Positions 51,600-59,023 of a stretch of DNA of 64,000 nt are shown here, one piece after another. The notes beneath the pieces are model-generated. The model saw only the letters and a program-made list of their open reading frames with translations, made no database searches and had not been told where the DNA came from. The DNA comes from Larkinella punicea (GTDB taxonomy: Bacteria > Bacteroidota > Bacteroidia > Cytophagales > Spirosomataceae). Position 1 is the first letter of the stretch; each line of letters opens with the position of its first letter. The stretch lies in contig NZ_QOWE01000011.1 of the NCBI RefSeq assembly GCF_003334855.1, positions 62,001 through 126,000 of the forward strand, in the 5' to 3' direction. The translations under genes and the position numbers were made by a program.

Positions 51600-52442
51600 T
51601 CACACGATGAGGTTGTCGATCAGCCGGGTTTTCCCCAGATGCGCGGCAATGCACAAGGCCGTTGCGCCCGGTGCCTGGAGCTGTTCAACCGGCTGGAGCG
51701 TGTCGGCATTGGCGATTTCAAAATACTCCAGCCGAAAAGTGGGATGGTTCTGTAAATAGTGTTCTACGGCGGTTTTAGCGGTTTCGAGCGTTCCGTCGTT
51801 GCGCAGAACGTCCTGTGCCTGGGTCAATGCCTGGAAGAGAACGGGGGCCTCCTGCCGTTCGGCGGGCGACAGGTTGCGGTTGCGCGACGACATCGCCAGG
51901 CCGTCGTCTTCCCGCACGATAGGCATCCGAATCAGTTCCAGTTGAAAACCCAGATCGCGAATCAGCCGTTTCACCACCGCCACCTGTTGCAGGTCTTTCT
52001 GGCCGAAGTACGCCCGGTTGGGCTGGATAATGTTGAAAAGTTTGGAAACCACAATGCCGACGCCGTTGAAATGCCCCGGCCGGAAGGCCCCTTCCAGCAC
52101 GGTTTCCAGTTCGCCAAAATTCAGTTTCAGGAAAGGATTGGTCGGGTATATTTCGTCGACCGACGGCGCAAAAACCAGGTCGCAGCCGGCTTCTTCCAGC
52201 AGTTTACAGTCGGCTTCGAGCGTGTGCGGATACCGGGCGAGGTCGTCGGGGTTGTTGAACTGCGTCGGGTTGACGAAGATGCTGCAAACCGTGAGGTCAT
52301 TCTGGGCTTTACTGGCGTCGACCAGGGTCAGATGTCCCGCGTGCAACGCCCCCATGGTCGGGACCAGTCCGATGGAGTGACCGGTCTTGCGTTGAGAATC
52401 AAGTGCTTGTCGTATACCGGTGATGGTTTCGTAGAGTTGCAT
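51600..52442 (-). CDS. panC: Pantothenate synthetase
   Basis: ATP-dependent ligase that joins pantoate and beta-alanine to give pantothenate. The nucleotidyl-transfer motif is VPTMGALHAGHLTLVDAS (HxGH). Further signatures are SIFVNPTQFNNPDDLARYP, YFGQKDLQQVAVVKRL, PIVREDDGLAMSSRNRNL, and DNLIV at the end. The 280-aa length is standard. panC precedes panD on the minus strand, giving the last steps of the pantothenate pathway together. It is divergent from the starch-synthase N-domain gene. Confidence 0.96.
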   Translation of the reverse strand: MQLYETITGIRQALDSQRKTGHSIGLVPTMGALHAGHLTLVDASKAQNDLTVCSIFVNPTQFNNPDDLARYPHTLEADCKLLEEAGCDLVFAPSVDEIYPTNPFLKLNFGELETVLEGAFRPGHFNGVGIVVSKLFNIIQPNRAYFGQKDLQQVAVVKRLIRDLGFQLELIRMPIVREDDGLAMSSRNRNLSPAERQEAPVLFQALTQAQDVLRNDGTLETAKTAVEHYLQNHPTFRLEYFEIANADTLQPVEQLQAPGATALCIAAHLGKTRLIDNLIV

Positions 52443-52552
52443 GTTGATTTTTTAAGGAATTGAGTTGGTCTGTCGTCGGATTCGGCCGAAGCGTGAATTT
52501 GGCGACGAGCGGTTTATATTGACAAAACAGGAGTTTTTCTGGCGGAATTCTA

Positions 52553-52583
52553 TTGAAATACCAGAAAAAATTGTATAATTTTG
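52553..52583 (+). promoter_or_regulatory. Promoter of the starch-synthase-like gene
   Basis: TTG (52553-52555), a 20-bp spacer and TAATTTTG (52576-52583) match the Bacteroidota -33/-7 consensus closely. The start codon is 60 bp further on. Confidence 0.65.
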
Positions 52584-52642
52584 CAGATTTTTAATTTGTT
52601 CCGCTACGGCGGTGTATTTCACTAAAGCCCCCCAATCGTGTT

Positions 52643-53452
52643 ATGAGCAAACTTCGGATTCTCTACGTTGCCAGTGAAATCAACCCTTTCCTCCAGACTT
52701 CAGCGGTGGCCGATTTTGTTCGGAAACTGCCACAGGCGATGCAGGAACGCGGCATGGAAATTCGCATCCTGGTGCCACGTTTCGGGCTGATCAACGAGCG
52801 AAAGAACCGGCTACACGAGGTGGTCCGTTTATCGGGTATCAACATTACGGTGGGCGATGAAGAAAAGCCGCTGATTATCAAGGTGGCCTCCATTCCCAAT
52901 GCCAAGCTTCAGGTGTATTTTATTGACAATGAAGACTATTTCCAGCGTAAACACGTTTTTCTTGACAAAGATGACCGATTCTACGAAGACAACGACGAGC
53001 GGACTATTTTCTTCTGCAAAGGCGTCCTGGAAACCGTGAAGAAATTAGGCTGGTCACCCGATATCGTCCACTGCAATGACTGGATGACGGCTCTGATTCC
53101 GCTGTATCTGAAAACAACCTACAAAAACGACCCCATGTTTAAGGATACCAAGTCGGTATTCTCGGTCTACAATAATTCATTTTCGTACCGTTTCGACGAT
53201 GGTCTGGTTGAAAAAGCCAAGGCCATGGATGTGGATGAGGACATGTTGAAGTATCTGAAATCGGCTGATTATGACGGTTTTATCCGGATGGGATGTACCT
53301 ATGCCGACGTGGTTGTAAAAGCTGACGAAGATTATAGCGAGAGTTTAAATACTATTTTGAATGATTTGTCCGACAAGAAATTTGAACTCGCCGAAGAAGG
53401 CCAGGAAGTTGCTGATCAATATTACAACCTTTATACGGAACTGGCGGGCTAA
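52643..53452 (+). CDS. Glycogen/starch synthase N-terminal (GT5) domain protein, no C-domain
   Basis: Protein of 269 aa that matches only the N-terminal (glucosyl-acceptor) half of glycogen/starch synthase (family GT5): MSKLRILYVASEINPF, AQEMQERGMEIRILVPRFG-type segment, IVHCNDWMTALIPLYLKT. A complete GT-B synthase is about 480 aa; the ADP-glucose-binding C-terminal domain is absent. The C terminus ends cleanly (EGQEVADQYYNLYTELAG), so this is not an obvious frameshift. Short forms like this are common in Bacteroidota, usually next to a DUF4270 gene and glmS, as here. Catalysis on its own is doubtful; a regulatory or scaffold role is possible. Confidence 0.88.
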   Translation: MSKLRILYVASEINPFLQTSAVADFVRKLPQAMQERGMEIRILVPRFGLINERKNRLHEVVRLSGINITVGDEEKPLIIKVASIPNAKLQVYFIDNEDYFQRKHVFLDKDDRFYEDNDERTIFFCKGVLETVKKLGWSPDIVHCNDWMTALIPLYLKTTYKNDPMFKDTKSVFSVYNNSFSYRFDDGLVEKAKAMDVDEDMLKYLKSADYDGFIRMGCTYADVVVKADEDYSESLNTILNDLSDKKFELAEEGQEVADQYYNLYTELAG

Positions 53453-53492
53453 CCGCAGCCGCCAATCCGTCAGCACGATTCAACTCAGTTTG

Positions 53493-54833
53493 ATGGCCGT
53501 CATGTTCGCGCTGGTGTCGGTGTTGGTGGCCTGCGAAGAGCCGAAAGACATTGGCCTGGCACCGCCCACGGCCATTGGCGTGCTGTATACCGATACGCTG
53601 ACCGTTGAAACGTCCACCATTCTGCTCGACTCGGTTGTGACCGACCGCAATAGCCGCTTGCTCGTGGGGCAATATACCGACCCGGTTTTTGGCAAAGTTG
53701 TTGCCAAAACGTTCGGGCAGTTGTATGTCGAAGGTGGTAGTTTCAAAACCGAAGGCGAAATTGTCTATGATTCCCTGCGCGTGCTGGTCGGTTATTCCTA
53801 TGTGTATGGCGATACCACCAGGGCGCAGGAGATTCTGGTTCACCGGCTGACGGAAGATCTGGATTCTACCAAACGGTACACCAACGCGTCGTCGGTCGCG
53901 TATGCCGCCGAACCACTGGCCAAAATCAAGCTGACACCAACCGCCGTCGGAGGGGCCGGTTATGCCCGTTTGCCCGACGCGCTGGGTCGTGAGTTGCTGG
54001 AGCTTTCCAAAGGTTCCGGCATCGTTCAGGCGGACTTTCGGAAAGTGTTCAAAGGCATTGCCGTGGTTCCGGGTGCGACGAATACGACGGTTTTCGGGTT
54101 TTCCAACAACATGTTTATCGAGTTGTATTACCACAAATCGGCGGATACGACCAAAGTGTTGAGCATCGACTTTTTCACAACGGCGGGTTTGCCTTCCTTC
54201 AGTCAGGTCAAGGTCGATCGTTCGGGAACGAAACTGGCGGCTTTGAGCCTCACGAACTCGCTGACGGGAGCCGACACGGGTGGCGAGATGTTCGTTCAGA
54301 GTGCCGCCGGTGTGACGACGAAAGTGAATTTTCCGACCATCGAGAACCTGAAAAAAGAAAGTGGCCGGATTGCCATCAACCGGGCTGAACTGAGCTTGTT
54401 CGTGAAAGGGAGCAGCCCCGGTGGCCCCGTTCCTTCTGTGATGACGCTGGCCCAGACCGATGCCAACAACCGACTTCTATACACGCCGGAAACCGGCACC
54501 GGCACCCGACTGCTGCATTTGCTCCAGACCCAGTCGGGCACGTTTCAGACGGCCAATAAATGGTATTATCCGCAGATTGTCGGCTACAGCAGCCGTCAGA
54601 AAACCTACACGTTCGACGTTACGACGTATTTGCAGGCCATTCTGGTAGGTTTTCAGGCCAACAACGGTTTAGCTTTGTTGCCGGCAACCAACACCTCATT
54701 GGTTACGACCAGTCAAACGACGGGAGCACCGAGTTTTCTGGCTCAGCCTTACCTTAACAACCAGTTGAACGGTGCTATTCTAAACGGGCCGGTCAGTGCA
54801 AAACTGGTGGTGTTTTATACGTACACGCCGTAA
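53493..54833 (+). CDS. DUF4270 lipoprotein
   Basis: Lipoprotein of the DUF4270 family, function unknown. The start is not clear: ATG 53493 leaves a very short signal (MAVMFALVSVLVAC), while the frame stays open back to ATG 53361, which overlaps the previous gene by 92 bp and supplies positive charges (RNWRANRSRQS). After the Cys the sequence EEPKDIGLAPPTAIGVLYTDTLTVETSTILLDSV is typical of the family. The middle and C-terminal regions consist of beta strands with TYTFDVTTYLQAIL and a final VVFYTYTP. It lies between the starch-synthase-like gene and glmS; a hairpin terminator follows. Confidence 0.85.
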   Translation: MAVMFALVSVLVACEEPKDIGLAPPTAIGVLYTDTLTVETSTILLDSVVTDRNSRLLVGQYTDPVFGKVVAKTFGQLYVEGGSFKTEGEIVYDSLRVLVGYSYVYGDTTRAQEILVHRLTEDLDSTKRYTNASSVAYAAEPLAKIKLTPTAVGGAGYARLPDALGRELLELSKGSGIVQADFRKVFKGIAVVPGATNTTVFGFSNNMFIELYYHKSADTTKVLSIDFFTTAGLPSFSQVKVDRSGTKLAALSLTNSLTGADTGGEMFVQSAAGVTTKVNFPTIENLKKESGRIAINRAELSLFVKGSSPGGPVPSVMTLAQTDANNRLLYTPETGTGTRLLHLLQTQSGTFQTANKWYYPQIVGYSSRQKTYTFDVTTYLQAILVGFQANNGLALLPATNTSLVTTSQTTGAPSFLAQPYLNNQLNGAILNGPVSAKLVVFYTYTP

Positions 54834-54851
54834 ACTTAGACAACAAAAACG

Positions 54852-54882
54852 GAGCCAGCTTCTTTCAGGGGCTGGCTTTTTT
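54852..54882 (+). terminator. Intrinsic terminator after the DUF4270 gene
   Basis: GCCAGC (54854-54859) pairs with GCTGGC (54871-54876), followed by a run of T; 21 bp after the stop. Confidence 0.7.
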
Positions 54883-55041
54883 GTTTCTGTACTTTCCGGT
54901 TATAAATCGCGTGAATCAGCGGTTTTATTGGTATCTTTCCCAGAAAGAAGGGCGGTTTTGTTAACAATTTAGGAATGAAAGATCACTTTCTTAAATATTT
55001 TAAAAAGTAGTTTGTACAACACCATTTAAATTGAAAAGCTT

Positions 55042-56895
55042 ATGTGTGGAATTGTCGCCTATGTCGGTCATCGCGATGCGGCTCCGTTGGTTCTGAAAGG
55101 GTTGAAAAGGTTGGAATACCGGGGGTATGACAGCGCGGGAATCGCCCTGCTCGACGTTGAAGAACCCGGATCGTCGGGATTGAAGGTCTACAAGAAAAAA
55201 GGCAAAGTGGTTGATCTGGAGAACGAACTGGCGGGCAAGGCGTTGCAGGCCAAAATTGGGATCGGACACACCCGCTGGGCCACCCACGGCGCACCGAACG
55301 ACGTGAATGCCCACCCGCACGAGTCGCACGACCGGAAGCTGGCGATTATCCACAACGGGATTATTGAAAACTATGCGACGATCAAGCAAAATCTGATTCG
55401 GAAAGGCCACGTCTTTCGCTCCGAAACCGATTCGGAAGTGCTGATTCAGTTCATTGAAGACATTCGGAAAGAAACCGGGTCGTCGCTGGAAGAAGCCGTC
55501 CGGCAGGCCTTGCTGGAAGTGGTTGGGGCCTATGCCATCGTCATCATTTCGGAGGAAGACCCGACGCAACTCATTGCCGCCCGGAAAGGCAGTCCGCTGG
55601 TGATTGGGGTAGGGGAGAACGAGTATTTTTTTGCGTCGGATGCCACGCCGATCATCGAATACACCAAAGACGTCATTTACCTGAACGATCTCGAAATTGC
55701 CGTTGTCCGCGCCGGGGAACTGAAGGTGATCAACCTCGACAACACACAGACCACGCCGTATATCCAGAAAGTGGAGATGGAACTGGAAGCCATCGAAAAA
55801 GGCGGTTTTGAGCATTTCATGCTGAAAGAGATCTTCGAGCAGCCCCGTTCCATTGCCGACAGCATGCGGGGCCGCGTACGGGCCGACGACGGTCATCTGC
55901 AACTCGGCGGTTTGCGCGATTACCTGGATCAACTGGCGGCTTCGAAGCGGATTGTGATTGTCGGCTGCGGAACCTCCTGGCATGCCGGACTGGTGGCCGA
56001 ATATATTTTTGAAGAACTGGCCCGCATTCCGGTCGAAGTGGAATACGCGTCGGAGTTTCGCTACCGCAATCCGATCATTGCCGAACGGGATATTGTGATT
56101 GCAATTTCGCAATCGGGCGAGACGGCGGATACGCTGGCGGCCATCGAACTGGCGAAATCGAAAGGAGCGACCATTTTTGGCGTTTGCAACGTGGTGGGTT
56201 CGTCCATTGCGCGGGCCACGCACGCGGGAGCCTACACCCACGCCGGGCCGGAAATCGGGGTCGCCAGTACGAAGGCGTTCACGGCCCAGGTGACGGTTTT
56301 GACGCTCATGGCCATCGCTGCGGCCCAAAAGAAAGGCACGATTTCGGAAACGCTTTTCCGCCAGTTGCTGGCCGAACTGGAGCGTATTCCGGCGTTGGTC
56401 GACAAGGTGCTGCAAAACGCCGAGAAGGTGAAGGAAATCGCCTACATCTTTACCTACGCCAAGAATTTCATCTACCTGGGTCGGGGACTCAACTTCCCCG
56501 TGGCACTGGAAGGGGCGCTGAAACTGAAAGAAATTTCGTACATCCACGCTGAGGGCTATCCGGCGGCCGAAATGAAACATGGCCCGATTGCGCTCATCGA
56601 CGAGGACATGCCGGTGGTGGTGATTGCGACGAAGGACAGTTCCTACGAAAAAGTGGTCTCGAACATTCAGGAAGTGAAAGCCCGCAAAGGCCGCGTGATT
56701 GCCGTGGTGACCGAGGGCGATACCCAGATTCGGGAGATGGTCGATTTTGTGATTGAAATTCCGAAAGTTCACGACATTCTGATGCCGCTGGTTTCGGTGA
56801 TCCCGCTGCAACTGCTGTCGTATTACATCGCCGTGATGCGGGGCCGCAACGTCGACCAGCCGCGCAATCTGGCGAAGTCGGTGACGGTGGAGTAA
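55042..56895 (+). CDS. glmS: Glutamine-fructose-6-phosphate aminotransferase (isomerising)
   Basis: Makes glucosamine-6-phosphate, the entry step to amino sugars of peptidoglycan and LPS. The N-terminal class II amidotransferase domain starts with the nucleophile Cys 2 (MCGIVAYVGH) and contains RLEYRGYDSAGIAL, GHTRWATHG and HPHESHDRKL-like blocks. Two SIS sugar-isomerase domains follow: ISQSGETADTLAAIE, GVASTKAFTAQV, RGLNFPVALEGALKLKEISY, and the C-terminal PRNLAKSVTVE that closes the active site. Length 617 aa is standard. It follows the DUF4270 gene, a neighbourhood often seen in Bacteroidota. A 41-bp palindrome lies right after the stop. Confidence 0.97.
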   Translation: MCGIVAYVGHRDAAPLVLKGLKRLEYRGYDSAGIALLDVEEPGSSGLKVYKKKGKVVDLENELAGKALQAKIGIGHTRWATHGAPNDVNAHPHESHDRKLAIIHNGIIENYATIKQNLIRKGHVFRSETDSEVLIQFIEDIRKETGSSLEEAVRQALLEVVGAYAIVIISEEDPTQLIAARKGSPLVIGVGENEYFFASDATPIIEYTKDVIYLNDLEIAVVRAGELKVINLDNTQTTPYIQKVEMELEAIEKGGFEHFMLKEIFEQPRSIADSMRGRVRADDGHLQLGGLRDYLDQLAASKRIVIVGCGTSWHAGLVAEYIFEELARIPVEVEYASEFRYRNPIIAERDIVIAISQSGETADTLAAIELAKSKGATIFGVCNVVGSSIARATHAGAYTHAGPEIGVASTKAFTAQVTVLTLMAIAAAQKKGTISETLFRQLLAELERIPALVDKVLQNAEKVKEIAYIFTYAKNFIYLGRGLNFPVALEGALKLKEISYIHAEGYPAAEMKHGPIALIDEDMPVVVIATKDSSYEKVVSNIQEVKARKGRVIAVVTEGDTQIREMVDFVIEIPKVHDILMPLVSVIPLQLLSYYIAVMRGRNVDQPRNLAKSVTVE

Positions 56896-56898
56896 TAA

Positions 56899-56983
56899 CC
56901 GGGATGTTGAGAAAACAGCAGAAGATACCCGTCAGGTTTTGTAAACCTGACGGGTATCTTCTGCTGTTTTCTCAACATCCCGG
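56899..56983. terminator. 41-bp perfect palindrome with AGGTTTTGTAAACCT core
   Basis: Arms 56899-56939 and 56943-56983 are exact reverse complements with a 3-nt loop, the longest in the window. It is 3 bp after the glmS stop and 1 bp from the convergent TPR gene's stop. The centre (CAGGTTTTGTAAACCTG) resembles those at 17363, 62626 and 62694. Confidence 0.8.
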
Positions 56984-56984
56984 C

Positions 56985-57830
56985 CTATTTTTTTGTCAAC
57001 TTCCGCATTAATTCCCGAATGTCACCGATGGCAATCTGCTCCGGAAAATTGACATAGATTTCGTTGGTTTCATTGAGTTTTAAACCTTCCAATTGGTAAT
57101 ATTCTGCCCAATAAATATAGTCCAGAGCCTGTTTATCTAAGTTGAGTTGATGATGGATATTGGCCAAATGGTAGAACACATCCGAAAACTTGGGATACTT
57201 CGTCAGACTGTTTTTTAAGCAATCAATCGCCCGGTCGTATTCCTTGAGATGGGCATGGGCCATCCCTAGATAAAACAGGTCTAAGTGGTGAACTTTAGTA
57301 GTACCTAAACGACCGGTTTGCTCCTGAATGGATTCTTCAAAAAGGGCTTTTGCCTGCTTATAATCACCCAATTCCAGGTAGCAGATGCCCTTCCAAAAGG
57401 CAAAGCTATGGTCCATTTCATACTTGGGAATGGCCGGATCGCTGTCGGCTTTCAGAAAATCCTGAAGACCCGATTCATAATCCTTCAGGAAAACCGTTTT
57501 GCAAAACGCCCGGTAGGCCAGCCAGCGTTGGGGTTCCAACTCAACGGCTTTGTCGTAATACCGAAGCGTGTATTCGATATCGCCAACTTGCAGATACGGG
57601 AAACCCTTCATTCGCCAGAGGTGTGCGTATGTCGAATCAATCCGCAGGGCAGAGTCTGCATACAATTGCAGGCGGTATGACATGTAATTTAGATGCTCCG
57701 TCTTTTTGTCAAAATACCGGTCGGCACTATCGCGCAGCATTTTCTTCCTTTCCGAATCCGTTTGCGCATGGGCCTGTAAGCTGAAAACCAGCAGCAATAG
57801 CCTAAGGCACCAAATTGTCGATTTCGCCAT
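56985..57830 (-). CDS. Exported TPR-repeat protein
   Basis: Protein of 281 aa (from ATG 57830, MAKSTIWCLRLLLLVFSLQAHAQ) built of tetratricopeptide repeats after a signal peptide. Repeats are visible as HLWRMKGFPYLQVGDIEYTLRYYDKAVELEP, then WKGICYLELGDYKQAKALFEES, FYLGMAHAHLKEYDRAIDCLKNS and VFYHLANIHHQLNLDKQALDYI. Such proteins usually mediate protein-protein contacts in the periplasm. The gene overlaps the end of the upstream TonB-C-like gene by 29 bp, so the two are translationally linked. Lower GC than the surroundings. Confidence 0.85.
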   Translation of the reverse strand: MAKSTIWCLRLLLLVFSLQAHAQTDSERKKMLRDSADRYFDKKTEHLNYMSYRLQLYADSALRIDSTYAHLWRMKGFPYLQVGDIEYTLRYYDKAVELEPQRWLAYRAFCKTVFLKDYESGLQDFLKADSDPAIPKYEMDHSFAFWKGICYLELGDYKQAKALFEESIQEQTGRLGTTKVHHLDLFYLGMAHAHLKEYDRAIDCLKNSLTKYPKFSDVFYHLANIHHQLNLDKQALDYIYWAEYYQLEGLKLNETNEIYVNFPEQIAIGDIRELMRKLTKK

Positions 57831-58302
57831 GTTTGATTTTGAACGTAAAATAGGTGAAATAATCAACGGCTTCTCCTTCAACCATTCCGACGGGCCAGTC
57901 GGTCAGCGATTGAACGAAGGTGAGCAGTTGGGAGGCAATTTTAGGATCAAAAGTTCGGGCCTGATACCGTTCGTCGATTTCATAGGTGTGATACCAACCC
58001 GTTTCGGACCGGCAATTGACGATGAAGCGGAAGGTGATGAAACCGCTTTGGGTACAGTTTTCCGGTTTTTGGTAGATACTTCTGACTTTCTTCAAAAGCA
58101 TCATGGAGCTTTCCGGGTATTTTTTATGCAGGGAAAAGTATTGATAGACCCCCCAATCCTTGTTGCAGGGCCGGAAACGTTCGGTTGTATCCGTCGGGTA
58201 CCAGCCGATCGTTTGCCTGCTTCGGTCAAAAAGCTGGGCCTGACAAATCGATTTTGTTGCACACAGGAAAAGCAGCAGAAAAACAAAGTGTCTTTTTTTC
58301 AT
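57802..58302 (-). CDS. Exported protein with a TonB-C-like domain, unknown function
   Basis: 166-aa protein starting at ATG 58302 with a signal peptide (MKKRHFVFLLLFLCATKSICQAQ); earlier starts would precede it with a long tail. I do not recognise a named family. The C-terminal 80 residues look like a TonB-C-type domain: a strand ending in FITFRFIVNCRSETG, then a helix (IASQLLTFVQSLTDWPVG) and a final strand (YFTYFTFKIKHGE). No membrane anchor or proline-rich linker is present, so it is not a normal TonB. It overlaps the TPR gene by 29 bp. The resemblance is by eye only. Confidence 0.6.
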   Translation of the reverse strand: MKKRHFVFLLLFLCATKSICQAQLFDRSRQTIGWYPTDTTERFRPCNKDWGVYQYFSLHKKYPESSMMLLKKVRSIYQKPENCTQSGFITFRFIVNCRSETGWYHTYEIDERYQARTFDPKIASQLLTFVQSLTDWPVGMVEGEAVDYFTYFTFKIKHGEIDNLVP

Positions 58303-58450
58303 AAGAAGCCTTTTGGTATTTGACGAAGACCCCGGCTTGATGTCACTCAAACCCGTACCGATTGGGGTGTTAAAAATGGTTAAATTGCGGACAACCAAAC
58401 CAGATAGAAAGTTGATCGACAGATTTCTGCCATCCGACGGTTTTGATTGC

Positions 58451-58458
58451 TAACTTTG
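58451..58458 (+). promoter_or_regulatory. TAACTTTG -7 box upstream of ridA
   Basis: A perfect TAnnTTTG match. The -33 position has no clear TTG, so confidence is limited. The chosen ridA start is 85 bp downstream. Confidence 0.35.
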
Positions 58459-58543
58459 CGCCACGAAATTTTTATCCGGTACGACCTCGTAACGTTTTCC
58501 TGTGAACACCGCCTGCGGCAGTGCCGAAACTATTCTGTGTATT

Positions 58544-58915
58544 ATGTCAACGAAAAAAATCATATTCTCCCCCGACGCCCCCGCGCCAATTGGTCCTTAC
58601 AACCAGGCGGTTATGGTAAATGAAACCTTGTATGTCTCCGGCCAAATTGCCCTCGATGTTGCTCCGTCCGGCGATATTCAGGCCGAAACCCGCAAAGTGA
58701 TGGAAAACATCGGCGCCATTTTGAAGGTTGCCGAACTCACGTTCGAGAACGTTGTGAAGGCCACCATCTTTGTCAAAGACCTCAACAACTTCGGCGCCAT
58801 CAACGAAGTATATGGCAGCTTTTTTACGGCCGATCCACCCGCCCGTGAAACGGTGGAAGTGGCGCGTTTGCCGAAAGATGTCAATGTAGAAATATCCGTC
58901 ATTGCTGTTCAATAA
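58544..58915 (+). CDS. ridA: RidA-family enamine/imine deaminase
   Basis: Small trimeric enzyme that hydrolyses reactive enamines and imines such as 2-aminoacrylate made by PLP enzymes. I use ATG 58544 (MSTKKIIFSPDAPAPIGPYNQAV), since the family begins here; a start at 58502 adds 14 residues. Signatures: IGPYNQAVMVNETLYVSGQIAL, the AELTFENVVKATIFVKDL segment, and the catalytic Arg in ARETVEVARLPKDVNVEI. The length is 123 aa. The gltX start is 108 bp downstream, after a purine/pyrimidine-rich stretch. Confidence 0.95.
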   Translation: MSTKKIIFSPDAPAPIGPYNQAVMVNETLYVSGQIALDVAPSGDIQAETRKVMENIGAILKVAELTFENVVKATIFVKDLNNFGAINEVYGSFFTADPPARETVEVARLPKDVNVEISVIAVQ

Positions 58916-59022
58916 GGAGGAAGGGGAGGAAAGGATAAAGGGAGGAAAGGGTTTGACCGATTTTCTTCCTTCTTCCTTTCTTCCTCTTCTCCTCTCCTCC
59001 TCTCCTCCTCTCCTCCTTTTTT
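58914..59022. repeat. Purine-rich tract facing a pyrimidine-rich tract
   Basis: About 38 bp rich in A/G (from 58914, GGAGGAAAGG-type units) is followed after a short spacer by about 60 bp rich in C/T (58960-59022, CCTCCTCTCC-type units). The two can pair as a long imperfect hairpin directly before the gltX start codon. Confidence 0.65.
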
Positions 59023-59023
59023 T

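Noticed and set aside
52643-53452. Frameshifted full-length glycogen synthase
   Set aside because: The downstream frame encodes a DUF4270 lipoprotein, not the missing GT-B C-domain, and the short form ends cleanly.
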